Part shown: in pieces, positions 1 to 9,714 of the stretch
Layout of the letters: each line of letters starts with the position of its first letter
Numbering within the stretch: the first letter of the stretch is position 1
Assembly (NCBI RefSeq): GCF_014337925.2
Contig: NZ_CP143423.1
Location: 1,084,501-1,148,500 of the forward strand
DNA: 64,000 nt
Origin: Roseobacter fucihabitans
Lineage (GTDB): Bacteria; Pseudomonadota; Alphaproteobacteria; Rhodobacterales; Rhodobacteraceae
Direction: 5' to 3'
Notes under the pieces: generated by a model
What the model saw: the letters and a program-made list of their open reading frames with translations, nothing else
The model's database searches: none
Told to the model about the DNA's origin: nothing
Program-made: the position numbers and the translations under genes

Positions 1-998
1 TAACTGCGCCGGGTTGCGTCAAAATTGGCCCAGTTATGCGCCAGCATCAGATAGGCACCAAAGCCTCCGTTGCTCTGTTTCCACAGCCGGTCGATCTGGG
101 CGCGGCACATCTCGGGCGTACCGATCGCACCAAAGCCGCTGTCGTTGATGAAATCGATCATCTCCTTGGCGTTCTGGCCGGGCATGGACATCTGCGGAAA
201 GGCCGCGATTTCCTGGAAATAATTGAACCAATGCTCAATGCCATATTCAACATCGCGCCGTGCCTGCTCCATGGTTTCGGCGATATGGCACAGCCCGACA
301 AGGCGCCATTTGGAACGGTCCGGCGTGTGGCCGTAATGTTTGGATTCCTCCTCGATCACATCCCAATGCAGCGCCAGCGCATCAAAGCCCGCAGCCGTGG
401 TCGCGCCAATCGAAATCATGCCGGTGCCATATTTACCGGCTAATTTCGGCCCGGTCGGCGAGGCCACAGCGGCGGTGGCCAGATCAAAGTTCGAATAGGG
501 CCGCAGGTGCAGGCGCGCGTCCTTGAGGGTCCAGCGGTCGTTTTCGAAATTCACCGGCTCCTCAGAGCGCAACAGCCGCGTGATCACATCAAGCCCATCC
601 GCCAGCAACCCGCGCGTGTCCTTTTGCGACAGCCCGATCATGGCCGCATCCGTGGGCAGCGAGCCCGGCCCCAGCCCCAACATCACGCGGCCGCGCGTCA
701 GATGATCAAGCTGCACGATCTTTTCGGCGACCCAGAGCGGGTTGTGATAGCTGACCGACACCACCCCGGTGCCCAGCTTGATGCGCCGCGTGCGAGGTGC
801 GGAGGTCGCGATCATGATCTCCGGGCTGGCCGAAATTTCCGAGCCCGCAGAGTGGTGTTCGCCAAACCAAACCTCGTCATAATCGCACCGGTCCAGCCAT
901 TCGACCAGTTCGAGGTCCTGTTCAAGTGCCAGTGTCGGATTGATGCCCGGTTTATGAAACGGGGCTAAAAATATGCCAAAACGCATACGGTCTGTCAT
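1..998 (-). CDS. LLM-class flavin-dependent oxidoreductase (luciferase-like), 3' end outside window
   Basis: The reading frame is open from an ATG at 998 to the window edge, giving about 332 residues beginning MTDRMRFGIFLAPFHKPG. The N-terminus FGIFLAPFH, the WFGEHHSAG segment at about residue 45 and the GTGVVSVSYHNPLWVAEK segment are typical of the bacterial luciferase-like TIM-barrel family, which uses reduced flavin to oxidise a small substrate. The substrate cannot be told from sequence. A strong AGGGAGG ribosome site lies just upstream of the start. The gene is divergent from the DMT transporter at 1225. The C-terminus is missing only because the window starts here. Confidence 0.88.
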   Translation of the reverse strand, partial: MTDRMRFGIFLAPFHKPGINPTLALEQDLELVEWLDRCDYDEVWFGEHHSAGSEISASPEIMIATSAPRTRRIKLGTGVVSVSYHNPLWVAEKIVQLDHLTRGRVMLGLGPGSLPTDAAMIGLSQKDTRGLLADGLDVITRLLRSEEPVNFENDRWTLKDARLHLRPYSNFDLATAAVASPTGPKLAGKYGTGMISIGATTAAGFDALALHWDVIEEESKHYGHTPDRSKWRLVGLCHIAETMEQARRDVEYGIEHWFNYFQEIAAFPQMSMPGQNAKEMIDFINDSGFGAIGTPEMCRAQIDRLWKQSNGGFGAYLMLAHNWANFDATRRS

Positions 999-1224
999 CT
1001 GATAAATCCTCCCTTGGCCAAGGCACAGCGCGCTTGGCTTTGGCCAGCCTAACCCAAGCGTGTATTTCGACCAATTCAAATCTACGCGCAGGGGGCCGCC
1101 TCTCTGGGCGCACAGGAGAAAGGCGCGTTGCCGCTTGCGGCGCAGACGCGATGCGTGTTGACGGTATTGCCGCAATCGGTCATTCGAGCGCATAAGCCAG
1201 CCCGGATCGCCACGCGGAGACACC

Positions 1225-2121
1225 ATGCAGATCGACATCGCGACCGATACCCGTACCAATACCCTCGGGAGCCTGTGGATGGTCGGTGCGATGGCGGCCT
1301 TCGCGCTTGAAGATTCGCTGATCAAACTGGCGGCGCAAACCCTTGAAGTCGGACAGATACTGGTCCTCTTCGGTCTGGGGGGCGCACTTATCTTTGCGGG
1401 AATCGCGCGGATGCAACGGGATCGGCTGTGCACGGCGGATGCGATCTCTCCTGCGATGCGCCTGCGCGTGGGGTTCGAAATCACCGGGCGGTTGTTCTTT
1501 GCGCTGGCGATCACGCTGACGCCGCTGTCCTCGGCCACCGTTATTTTACAGGCCACGCCGCTGGTTGTGGTTGCCGGGGCGGCGATGGTTTTTGGCGAGA
1601 AAGTGGGCCCGCGCCGTTGGATCGCAATCGGTATCGGACTTTTGGGGGTCCTGGTGATTGTGCAGCCGGGCTCGGACAGCTTTTCCTTACTCTCGCTTCT
1701 GGCTGTGATCGCCATGTTTGGCTTTGCCGGGCGGGATCTGGCCAGTCGGGCGGCACCGCGCGCGCTGAGCGCGTCGGTTCTGGGGTTTTACGGGTTTTTG
1801 TCGGTCGTTATGGCGGGCGTTTTCTATACGCTATGGGCGGGGCAGACATTCGAGCCCCTGAGCGGCGGCGCGGCGCTCTATCTTATGGGCGCGACCTTTG
1901 CGGGGGTGCTCGCCTATACCAGCCTGATGAAAGCGATGCGGATGGGGCAGGTCTCAGCGGTAACGCCGTTTCGCTACACGCGACTGCTCTTCGGCATTGG
2001 ATTCGGGGTTATGCTCTTTGGGGAGCAACTGAGTTGGTCGGTGCTTGCGGGATGCGCGCTGATTGTGGTTTCGGGCCTCTTTACGCTGTGGCGCGGGCAA
2101 AAAGCATCCGCTCCGGTTTAG
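1225..2121 (+). CDS. DMT/EamA family transporter
   Basis: This 298-residue protein is almost wholly hydrophobic, with about ten predicted membrane segments in two repeated halves, as in the EamA drug/metabolite transporter fold. Segments such as SLWMVGAMAAFALEDSLIK at the N-terminus and FRYTRLLFGIGFGVMLFGEQ near the C-terminus fit the family. A GGAGA ribosome site sits six bases before the ATG. The substrate is unknown. It stands alone between the divergent oxidoreductase and the cobalamin riboswitch, and nothing ties it to cobalamin metabolism. Confidence 0.85.
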   Translation: MQIDIATDTRTNTLGSLWMVGAMAAFALEDSLIKLAAQTLEVGQILVLFGLGGALIFAGIARMQRDRLCTADAISPAMRLRVGFEITGRLFFALAITLTPLSSATVILQATPLVVVAGAAMVFGEKVGPRRWIAIGIGLLGVLVIVQPGSDSFSLLSLLAVIAMFGFAGRDLASRAAPRALSASVLGFYGFLSVVMAGVFYTLWAGQTFEPLSGGAALYLMGATFAGVLAYTSLMKAMRMGQVSAVTPFRYTRLLFGIGFGVMLFGEQLSWSVLAGCALIVVSGLFTLWRGQKASAPV

Positions 2122-2189
2122 CGCGACGGGCAAAACACGCGCCCACGCCCCGTTATGCTTGACAATGCTATGGGTTCAGAGACATTGGA

Positions 2190-2375
2190 GCCTGCTGGTG
2201 CTTGGCTTGGCCAAGTGAAAAGGGAATGTGTGCTCAAAGCGATTTGATAAACACAGCCGCCCCCGCGACCGTGAACGGAAAGCTTCGGCCATGCCACTGG
2301 ATATATGTCCGGGAAGGGGCCCCAAAGCACAGGCAGAAACCCTGCCGGGATCCGTGAGCCGGGAGACCTGCCAGC
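2190..2375 (+). promoter_or_regulatory. Cobalamin (AdoCbl) riboswitch 1
   Basis: The stretch has the conserved blocks of the B12 riboswitch in order: GGTGC near 2198, AAAAGGGAA near 2220, GCCGCCCCCGCGACCGTGA near 2257, CCACTGG near 2293, CGGGAAGG near 2310 and the B12 box GAGCCGGGAGACCTGCC near 2356. It lies about 110 bases upstream of the DUF1636 gene, so it most likely represses the long cob operon when AdoCbl is abundant. The GC-rich stretch 2376-2465 is probably the expression platform, but no clear terminator with a T-tract is seen there, so control of translation is more likely. Confidence 0.93.
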
Positions 2376-2483
2376 GTGACGTGAAGAAACCGGGCGGGGT
2401 GCTCCGGTGTCGGGACATGCTCCGCGCGACGGGGCTCTTCTCGCCATCAGACCCACGTTCCATGGACAATGGGACAGGATATT

Positions 2484-2894
2484 ATGACGACACAGGCCAA
2501 AGTACAGATCACGGTGCCCGAAACCCAGACCACGGAATTGCTTGTCTGCGTCAAATGCAGGCGCGGTCTGGAAATCCCCGAGGACGAACGCCGTCCTGGC
2601 CAGCGCCTGTTTGATACGCTGAGGGCGCAGGATATGCCCGCAGGGGTGAGTGTGAAACCGGTCGAATGTCTGCAAAACTGTGATCACGGTTGCACCATCG
2701 CGCTGCGCGGGGGGGACCGGTGGACCTATATTTACGGAAACATCGACGAAGTGTCGCATCCTGACATCCTTCTCGACGGGGCTGCGCGCTACAACGCCAC
2801 GAGCGATGGGTTGATCCCGTGGCGCGAACGGCCCGACCATTTCAAACGCAACTGTATCGCGCGCATACCGCCGCTGGAGATTGAAAATGACTGA
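2484..2894 (+). CDS. DUF1636 family metal-binding protein
   Basis: This small protein of about 136 residues has a ferredoxin-like cysteine pattern: a LLVCVKCRRG segment near the N-terminus and VECLQNCDHGC in the middle. This matches the DUF1636 family, which is often next to cobW in cobalamin loci. The role is not established; metal or electron handling for the CobW/CobN step is an inference. The ATG at 2484 is preferred to the in-frame ATG at 2469 because AGGA sits just before it. The gene overlaps the cobW start by eight bases, so the two are probably translationally coupled. Confidence 0.8.
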   Translation: MTTQAKVQITVPETQTTELLVCVKCRRGLEIPEDERRPGQRLFDTLRAQDMPAGVSVKPVECLQNCDHGCTIALRGGDRWTYIYGNIDEVSHPDILLDGAARYNATSDGLIPWRERPDHFKRNCIARIPPLEIEND

Positions 2895-3945
2895 TCTTGC
2901 AAAACTCCCCGTTACCGTCATCACCGGCTTTCTGGGGTCGGGTAAAACCACGCTGATCCGGAACCTCATGCAAAATCCGGGTGGCAAACGTCTGGCCATT
3001 GTCGTCAATGAATTCGGTGATGTGGGCGTGGATGGGGATATCCTCAAAAGCTGCGCGATCCCCGATTGCCCGGCGGAAAACATCATGGAACTGGCGAATG
3101 GCTGTATTTGCTGTACCGTAGCGGATGATTTCATTCCGACTATTGAGGCTCTGATGGCCTTGGAGCCGCGCCCCGATCACATCTTGATCGAAACGTCTGG
3201 GTTGGCCTTGCCCAAGCCGCTGTTGAAGGCGTTTGATTGGCCCGATATCCGGTCGAAAATTACAGTGGATGGTGTCATTGCTCTGGCGGATGCAGAGGCC
3301 GTGGCGGCGGGGCGTTTTGCGTCCAACGTCGCGGCGGTCGATGCGCAACGCGCGGCGGATGAGAGCATTGATCACGAGACGCCTTTGTCGGAAGTGTTCG
3401 AGGATCAGATTTCTTGTGCCGATATTATCCTGCTGACCAAACCTGATCTGGCCGGTCCTGAGGGTGTCGCGAAGGCCAAGGCGTTTATCGCCACCCATGC
3501 GCCGCGCCCCTTGCCGGTGGTTGAGGTCGCCGAGGGTATGGTCGATCCGCGCATCATTCTGGGTCTGGAAGCGGCGGCAGAGGATGACATGAATGCCCGC
3601 CCCAGCCATCACGATGGTCCGCATGATCACGATCACGAAGATTTCGAGAGCATTGTTGTGGACATCCCGGAGGTTGCGGACCCAGAGGACCTGGTGCGGG
3701 CGGTTCAGGTCTTGGCCAATGAGCACAACATTCTGCGCATCAAGGGCTATGCCGCCGTGGCGGGCAAGCCGATGCGCCTTTTGGTGCAGGCGGTGGGCGC
3801 GCGGGTGCGCCATCAATATGATCGCCCTTGGGTCGCGGGTGAGGCGCGTCAGGGCCGTTTGGTGGTGATTGCAGAACATGATGACATCAAGAGCGATACG
3901 ATCAAATCGGTACTGGGTGTGCGGGCCGTCGAGGCGGCGGAGTAA
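2887..3945 (+). CDS. cobW: CobW, G3E GTPase metallochaperone
   Basis: The 352-residue protein has the G3E GTPase features: Walker A GFLGSGKTT at residues 14-22, the metal-binding CICC motif at residues 73-76, the switch segment ETSGLALP and a guanine-specificity LLTKPD motif. A histidine-rich run of alternating His and Asp lies near residues 238-250, between the GTPase and the CobW C-terminal domain. CobW is thought to deliver Co(II) to the CobNST chelatase. The ATG at 2887 is chosen over an upstream TTG. The gene is first-in-line before cobN, with a six-base gap. Confidence 0.95.
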   Translation: MTDLAKLPVTVITGFLGSGKTTLIRNLMQNPGGKRLAIVVNEFGDVGVDGDILKSCAIPDCPAENIMELANGCICCTVADDFIPTIEALMALEPRPDHILIETSGLALPKPLLKAFDWPDIRSKITVDGVIALADAEAVAAGRFASNVAAVDAQRAADESIDHETPLSEVFEDQISCADIILLTKPDLAGPEGVAKAKAFIATHAPRPLPVVEVAEGMVDPRIILGLEAAAEDDMNARPSHHDGPHDHDHEDFESIVVDIPEVADPEDLVRAVQVLANEHNILRIKGYAAVAGKPMRLLVQAVGARVRHQYDRPWVAGEARQGRLVVIAEHDDIKSDTIKSVLGVRAVEAAE

Positions 3946-3951
3946 GCCCAC

Positions 3952-6900
3952 ATGCACGTCGTTTTCCGCGAAAGCCACGGGTTGGAGGAGACAGAGACAC
4001 CGATGGATCTGGGGCAAAGCCCTGCCGATCTGGTGGTGTTGTCGTTTTCAGACAGCGACCTTGGGGCCTTTGCGGAAGGCTGGCGACGCGGTGGCGGAGC
4101 GGTGGCCCAAAGGCCCACCCTACGGCTCGCCAATCTGGTGGCGCTCAAACATCCCCTGTCGGTGGATACCTATGTTGAACAGACATTGGCAGGGGCCAAG
4201 GGCATTTTGATCCGGCTGATCGGGGGTGTGCCTTATTGGGCTTATGGATTGCAGCAGGTCCGCGCTTTGGCACAGGTCAACGGGATCGCCTTGGCGGTGC
4301 TGCCCGCGGATGGGCGGGTGGATACGCGGCTTGATGAATATTCGACGCTGCCGGTGTCAACGCTGCGCCGTCTTTCGCATCTGTGCGATACCGGGGGTGC
4401 GATTGCGGCGCAGGCGGCATTGGCGCAGCTTTCGCTGGCGGCGGGGCTCTACGCGGGACCCGTTACCGGATCAAAGGCCTTGCCCAGCGTCGGGGCCTGG
4501 ACGCCGGAGCAGGGGGTAAGCTGCCCGGTTCTGGCGCAAACGGCGCAGCTGCGGCCGCGCATTGTTATCATGTTTTACCGTTCCTATCTGGTGGCCGCAG
4601 ATCTGGCCCCGATCACAGCGCTTTTCGAGGCATTTCGGTCGCGCGGGTATGATGTGATCGGCCTCTTTGCGCCCTCGCTGAAGGCTCCGGAGGCCGCCGG
4701 CTGGTTACAGCGGCAGATTGCGTTTCTGGCCCCGGCGGCCATCGTGAATGCCACGGCTTTCAGCGGCAAAGGCAAAGACGGCACATCGCCGCTGGACGCA
4801 GGCAACGTCCCGGTGTTTCAGGTTGCATTGGCCACCTCGACCCGCAAGGCCTGGGGACAGGCGGAACGCGGGCTGTCCCCGTCTGATCTGGCCATGCATG
4901 TGGTTTTGCCCGAAGTCGACGGGCGGATCATGGGCGGAGTGGTTTCCTTCAAGGAGCCGGGTGTGCGCGACGTTGATCTGGAATATGCGCGTTTTGCGCA
5001 TCGTCCCATGCCTGACCGGGTTCAGGCCGTCGCGGATCGCGTCCATGGCTGGCTGACGCTGGCGCAAAAACCCGCCCATGCCCGCCGTGTGGCGCTGGTG
5101 CTTTCCACATATCCGGGCAAAGATTGGAACATGGGCCATGCGGTCGGCCTTGATGCTCCAGCCTCGGCGCAAGCGATCCTGCAAGACCTGCAAGCGGCGG
5201 GATATGACACGCAAGCGCTGGGCGCGGATTTGCCGCAACGGTTGTTGGCGCGTGCGACCTCCTGGTCCGTTGAGGAGTACAAAACGGCATTGTTCAAGCT
5301 TCCGGCCGCCTTGCGGGATGATCTTTGCGCGGCGTGGGGTGCGCCCGAAAACGATCCCGATTTTGAAGAAGGCGCGTTCCATTTCGCGGCGCTGGCATGC
5401 GGCAAGGTGCTGATCGCGCTGCAACCCGAACGCGGCACGCCCAAGCATCGCGGGGATGACTATCACGACCTGTCGCGGGTGCCGCGCCACGCCTATGTGG
5501 CATTTTATCTCTGGTTACAGGGTTGCTTGGATGCGTTGGTGCATATCGGCGCGCATGGCACGCTGGAATGGCTGCCGGGTAAATCCGTGGCCCTTTCCGA
5601 TACCTGCTGGCCCGAAGCGCTGACCGGGGCTTTGCCGGTCATATACCCCTTCGTCGTGAATGACCCCGGTGAGGCGGCGCAGGCCAAGCGGCGCATCGGG
5701 GCGATCACGCTGGGCCATATCCCGCCACCGCTGCGCGAAAGCGGGACGCCGGATCGGCTGGTGCGGCTTGAGTCGCTGCTCGATGAGTTTTCCAATGCCG
5801 ATGGGTTGGATCCCCGGCGCCGCGACCGCTTGCAGGAGGACATCCGCGCAGAAGCGCAGGCGCTCGGCGTGGAGGAGGACCTTGGACTGGCGCGCGCGGC
5901 GTGTAGTGCGGAGGCGATCACGCGCATTGACCGCTTTGTTTGTGACATCAAGGAAAGCCAGTTTGGCGAGGGTCTGCACATCTGGGGCCGGGTGCGCGAC
6001 ACGCCGGGGGCCTTTGACACTACCTCTTCGGCTAGGGCCGAACAACAATCGCTGCTGGATGCGCTGGCCGGGCGGCGCATTGCGCCGGGCCCTTCCGGCT
6101 CGCCCTATCGCGGGCGCACGGATGTGCTGCCGACGGGGCGCAACCTGTTTACCACCGATCCGCGGAGCGTTCCGACGCGGGCGGCCTATGCGCAGGGCGT
6201 CAGGCTGGCGGATGAACTGGTGCGCCGCCATCTGCAAGACGCAGGCGATTACCCGCGCGGGTTGATCGTGGACCTCTGGGGCTCGGCGACGATGCGCACG
6301 GCGGGCGAGGATTTTGCCATGGCGCTGCACCTTCTGGGCGTGCGGCCGCTGTGGGACAAGGGATCAGAACGTGTTTCCGGCATTGAAGTATTGCCGATCA
6401 CCGAGCTGGAGCGCCCGCGCATTGATGTGACGCTGCGGGTCTCGGGACTTTTCCGGGATGTGTTCCCGACGCTCTCGGCGTTTTTTGCGCAGGCCGTGCG
6501 GGCGCTGGCGGCGCGTGATGAGGCCCCCGATTGGAACCCCTATGCGGGGGGGGCGGATCTGGCGCGCGTCTACGGCCCGGCACCGGGCAGCTTTGGCGTT
6601 GGTCTGGGTGATGCGGCGCAGACCTTCACCCCGGAAGGGCGCCGTGCGGCGGGAGAGGCCTGGCTCAAGGCCAGCGCCTGGGCTCTGGACGGTGACAATG
6701 TTGCACGGGACGAAGCCGGTATCCGAAACCGTGTGGCGCAGGCCGATACATTCGTGCACGCACAGGATTTGCCCGAAACCGATCTGCTGCTGGCGGCGGA
6801 TTATGCCGCCCATGAGGCCGGATTTGCCGCAGCACAGGCGATCACCGGCGGGCAGGCGTCGCTTTATCATCTGGACAATACCGACCCAAACCGCCCCCGT

Positions 6901-7245
6901 GCACGCGCCCTGCCAGAGGAAATCGCCCGCGTAGTGCAGGCCCGTGCGGCCAATCCTGCCTGGATCGCGGGCATGCGCGCCCATGGGTTTCGCGGTGCCG
7001 CCGAGATTGCCGCGACGCTGGATCACATGGCGGCCTTTGCGCATCTGGCCGGGGCGGTCGCACCGCATCTGTTTGACCTTTTCTATGATGAAACACTGGG
7101 CGAGGCGGAAACCGATCAATTCCTGCAGGACGCCAATCCCGAAGCACGCGAGGCTATGGTGCAACGTTTCGGTGAATTGCATGCCGCCGGGCTTTGGGAA
7201 ACGCGGCGCAATTCCATCCTCGCCACACTTGAGGCCGCGCAATGA
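3952..7245 (+). CDS. cobN: Cobaltochelatase large subunit CobN
   Basis: The 1097-residue protein belongs to the CobN/magnesium chelatase H family. Segments such as GAHGTLEWLPGKSVALSD and the following PVIYPFVVNDPGEAAQAKRR stretch are strongly conserved in the family. CobN binds hydrogenobyrinic acid a,c-diamide and, with CobS and CobT, inserts cobalt using ATP in the aerobic pathway. The protein is somewhat shorter than the longest CobN proteins, but both ends look complete. GGAG lies about ten bases before the ATG. Its TGA overlaps the cobG start as ATGA. cobS and cobT are not in the window. Confidence 0.95.
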   Translation: MHVVFRESHGLEETETPMDLGQSPADLVVLSFSDSDLGAFAEGWRRGGGAVAQRPTLRLANLVALKHPLSVDTYVEQTLAGAKGILIRLIGGVPYWAYGLQQVRALAQVNGIALAVLPADGRVDTRLDEYSTLPVSTLRRLSHLCDTGGAIAAQAALAQLSLAAGLYAGPVTGSKALPSVGAWTPEQGVSCPVLAQTAQLRPRIVIMFYRSYLVAADLAPITALFEAFRSRGYDVIGLFAPSLKAPEAAGWLQRQIAFLAPAAIVNATAFSGKGKDGTSPLDAGNVPVFQVALATSTRKAWGQAERGLSPSDLAMHVVLPEVDGRIMGGVVSFKEPGVRDVDLEYARFAHRPMPDRVQAVADRVHGWLTLAQKPAHARRVALVLSTYPGKDWNMGHAVGLDAPASAQAILQDLQAAGYDTQALGADLPQRLLARATSWSVEEYKTALFKLPAALRDDLCAAWGAPENDPDFEEGAFHFAALACGKVLIALQPERGTPKHRGDDYHDLSRVPRHAYVAFYLWLQGCLDALVHIGAHGTLEWLPGKSVALSDTCWPEALTGALPVIYPFVVNDPGEAAQAKRRIGAITLGHIPPPLRESGTPDRLVRLESLLDEFSNADGLDPRRRDRLQEDIRAEAQALGVEEDLGLARAACSAEAITRIDRFVCDIKESQFGEGLHIWGRVRDTPGAFDTTSSARAEQQSLLDALAGRRIAPGPSGSPYRGRTDVLPTGRNLFTTDPRSVPTRAAYAQGVRLADELVRRHLQDAGDYPRGLIVDLWGSATMRTAGEDFAMALHLLGVRPLWDKGSERVSGIEVLPITELERPRIDVTLRVSGLFRDVFPTLSAFFAQAVRALAARDEAPDWNPYAGGADLARVYGPAPGSFGVGLGDAAQTFTPEGRRAAGEAWLKASAWALDGDNVARDEAGIRNRVAQADTFVHAQDLPETDLLLAADYAAHEAGFAAAQAITGGQASLYHLDNTDPNRPRARALPEEIARVVQARAANPAWIAGMRAHGFRGAAEIAATLDHMAAFAHLAGAVAPHLFDLFYDETLGEAETDQFLQDANPEAREAMVQRFGELHAAGLWETRRNSILATLEAAQ

Positions 7246-8363
7246 CCGCCCAGCCCACAATCAAGGGATGGTGCCCAGGCGCCTACCGGCCCATGATGTC
7301 GGGCGATGGGCTGATCATGCGGATACGCCCGTTTTTCGCCCGTCTAGAGGCGGCGCAGGTGCTGGGGCTTTGTGCCTTGGCGCAGGTGCATGGCAACGGT
7401 TTTCTGGACCTGACGAACCGCGCAAACATCCAGATCCGGGGCGTGCAGCCGAATGGGCTGGATGATCTTCTGGCGGGTTTGGGTGATTTGGATCTATTGG
7501 ATCACACCCCCACGCTGGAAACCCGGCGCAACATTATCCTGACGCCATTCTGGAGGGCAGGGGATGACAGCCATTTCCTCTATAATGCCCTAACTGGGTC
7601 GCTCTGTGACCTGCCGGAATTGCCTGCGAAATTCGGCTTCGTCATTGATGCCGGTGAGGTGCCGGTATTGGGCGGTGCTTCGGGGGATATCCGCATTGAA
7701 CGCGGCGCGGATGGCCTGATCCTGCGCGCAGACGGTGCCGCATATGGGCATCCCATGACGCGGGGCACAGCCGTGGCGGCGATACACCACATGGCGCAGG
7801 AGTTCGCGCGGCAACGTCGCCCGGAGCAGCGCAGGATGGCGGCATTCGTATCAGGGGACGATGCGCCGGGCGCAGAGGTACAGGCCGCGCCGCCCGTGGT
7901 GCCGGGGCCGCATCCGTTGGGCGTGATGCTCGGGGCCGCCTTCGGACAGCTGGACGCTGCGGCTGTGTCGCGGCTGATGCAAGAAACCGGCGCACGGGCC
8001 TTGCGCGTCACGCCCTGGCGGTTGTTTCTGCTGGAAGGCGTTTCAGTGCCAGAAACGCGTGATTTCATCACCTGCGCCGATGATCCGCTGTTGCATGTCG
8101 ATGCCTGTCCCGGTGCGCCTCATTGCGCCAGCGCTACGGTAAGTACCCGCGATCTGGCGCGCCGTCTGGCCGCCTGTTGCACGGGGAGCCTTCACGTTTC
8201 GGGATGCGCGAAGGGATGCGCGCGCAAATCCTGCGCCGATATCACCTTTGTCGGTAATCAGGGGCGTTTTGATCTTGTCCGGAACGGTCATGCATGGGAT
8301 GCCCCTGAAAAATCAGGGCTGTTGCCCGATAGCCTTATGGCGGAACTGACAGGCCGAAAATGA
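7242..8363 (+). CDS. cobG: Precorrin-3B synthase CobG
   Basis: The 373-residue protein is a member of the nitrite/sulfite reductase ferredoxin-like family. It carries the iron-sulfur cysteines in the motifs CPGAPHC and HVSGCAKGCARKSC towards the C-terminus and the NRANIQIRG segment near residue 60. CobG is the oxygen-dependent mono-oxygenase that forms the C20-hydroxy gamma-lactone precorrin-3B, so its presence marks the aerobic route. It overlaps cobN and cobH by four bases at each end, which indicates tight translational coupling. Confidence 0.94.
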   Translation: MTAQPTIKGWCPGAYRPMMSGDGLIMRIRPFFARLEAAQVLGLCALAQVHGNGFLDLTNRANIQIRGVQPNGLDDLLAGLGDLDLLDHTPTLETRRNIILTPFWRAGDDSHFLYNALTGSLCDLPELPAKFGFVIDAGEVPVLGGASGDIRIERGADGLILRADGAAYGHPMTRGTAVAAIHHMAQEFARQRRPEQRRMAAFVSGDDAPGAEVQAAPPVVPGPHPLGVMLGAAFGQLDAAAVSRLMQETGARALRVTPWRLFLLEGVSVPETRDFITCADDPLLHVDACPGAPHCASATVSTRDLARRLAACCTGSLHVSGCAKGCARKSCADITFVGNQGRFDLVRNGHAWDAPEKSGLLPDSLMAELTGRK

Positions 8364-8989
8364 CCTATACCTACGAAACGAATGGCGCGGCGATTTACAA
8401 ACAATCCTTTGCGATGATCCGCGCGGAGGCCGATCTTGCCGCTTTTGCGGCGGATGAGGAACAAATCGCCGTGCGCATGATCCACGCCGCCGGGCTGGTG
8501 GGTCTTGAACAACACATCCGGTTTTCGCCCGGCTTTGCGGTCAGCGCGCGCGGCGCGTTGGAGGCGGGCGCGCCGATCCTATGCGATGCGCGCATGGTGA
8601 GCGAAGGTGTGACGCGCACCCGTTTGTCCGCGCACAATGAGGTGATCTGTACGCTGCACCATGACGACGTGCGCGCCATGGCCGCCGAGATGCAAAACAC
8701 CCGCTCGGCGGCGGCGCTGGAGCTGTGGCGACCCCATCTGGCGGGCGCGCTGGTGGCCATCGGGAATGCACCCACGGCGCTGTTTCACCTGCTCAATATG
8801 TTGCAGGACCCAGACTGCCCCCGCCCCGCCGCGATCATCGGATGCCCGGTGGGTTTCGTGGGCGCGGTCGAGAGCAAGGACGCGCTTTGGGCCGATCAAC
8901 CCGTACCTTGCTGCATCGTACAGGGCCGCCTGGGCGGCAGCGCGATCACGGTTGCGGCCATCAACGCCGTCGCGAGCCGCGCAGAATGA
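8360..8989 (+). CDS. cobH: Precorrin-8X methylmutase CobH
   Basis: The 209-residue product matches CobH/CbiC. It has RMIHAAG containing the presumed catalytic histidine, the GAPILCDARMV segment and the C-terminal IIGCPVGFVGAVESK block that shapes the active site. It moves the methyl group from C11 to C12, yielding hydrogenobyrinic acid. The length is normal for the family. It overlaps cobG and cobI by four bases on each side. Confidence 0.95.
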   Translation: MTYTYETNGAAIYKQSFAMIRAEADLAAFAADEEQIAVRMIHAAGLVGLEQHIRFSPGFAVSARGALEAGAPILCDARMVSEGVTRTRLSAHNEVICTLHHDDVRAMAAEMQNTRSAAALELWRPHLAGALVAIGNAPTALFHLLNMLQDPDCPRPAAIIGCPVGFVGAVESKDALWADQPVPCCIVQGRLGGSAITVAAINAVASRAE

Positions 8990-9714
8990 AGCCCGGTACG
9001 CTTTACGGGCTCGGGCTGGGGCCGGGGGATCCCGACCTGATGAGCGTGCGCGCGGACCGGTTGCTGCGCGCCGCGCGTCACGTTGCGTTTTTCCGCAAGG
9101 CAGGACGCTCGGGGCAGGCGCGCCGGATTGTGAATGGCATGTTGCACGCGGATGCCATTGAATTTCCGATGGAATACCCGGTAACAACCGAAATCCCGGT
9201 CAGTGATCCGGGCTATAACGCGGCGCTTTCGGCGTTTTACACCGACTGCGTGGCGCATCTGCGGGCCTTGATCGAGAGCGGGGAGGATGTGGTGGTCCTC
9301 TGTGAGGGCGATCCGTTCTTTTTCGGCTCTTTCATGCATATCTACACACGCCTGCGCGATCATGTCCCGGTTGAAGTCGTGCCCGCGATCACCGGCATGT
9401 CGGGGGCCTGGACGGCGACGGGTCATCCGGTCACATGGGGCGATGACATCCTGACGGTGATGATGGGGACCTTGCCCGAAGAGACGCTTGCCACGCAGAT
9501 GTCAAGCAGCGACGCCATCGTGGTGATGAAAATCGGACGCCACATCGAAAAGGTCAAATCCGCGCTGAAACAGGCCGGAAAATTTGACGCCGCATGGCTG
9601 ATCGAATTCGCCAGTATGCCCAACCAGACGGTGCAGAAGCTTGCTGATGCCGGTGACAAGATCACGCCCTATTTCTCGATCATCGTGGTGCATGGGCAGG
9701 GTCGACGCCCATGA
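8986..9714 (+). CDS. cobI: Precorrin-2 C20-methyltransferase CobI
   Basis: The 242-residue protein starts MKPGTLYGLGLGPGDPDLMS, the typical GxGxGDP motif of the SAM-dependent tetrapyrrole methylases. The second SAM motif is VVVLCEGDPFFFGS. The frame is open further upstream inside cobH, but the ATG at 8986 is right because it overlaps the cobH stop by four bases and gives the normal family N-terminus. It methylates precorrin-2 at C20 to give precorrin-3A. Confidence 0.95.
   Translation: MKPGTLYGLGLGPGDPDLMSVRADRLLRAARHVAFFRKAGRSGQARRIVNGMLHADAIEFPMEYPVTTEIPVSDPGYNAALSAFYTDCVAHLRALIESGEDVVVLCEGDPFFFGSFMHIYTRLRDHVPVEVVPAITGMSGAWTATGHPVTWGDDILTVMMGTLPEETLATQMSSSDAIVVMKIGRHIEKVKSALKQAGKFDAAWLIEFASMPNQTVQKLADAGDKITPYFSIIVVHGQGRRP

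Noticed and set aside
2842-4017. 391-codon open frame antisense to cobW
   Set aside because: It is fully explained by codon bias of cobW on the other strand, and no domain could be recognised.
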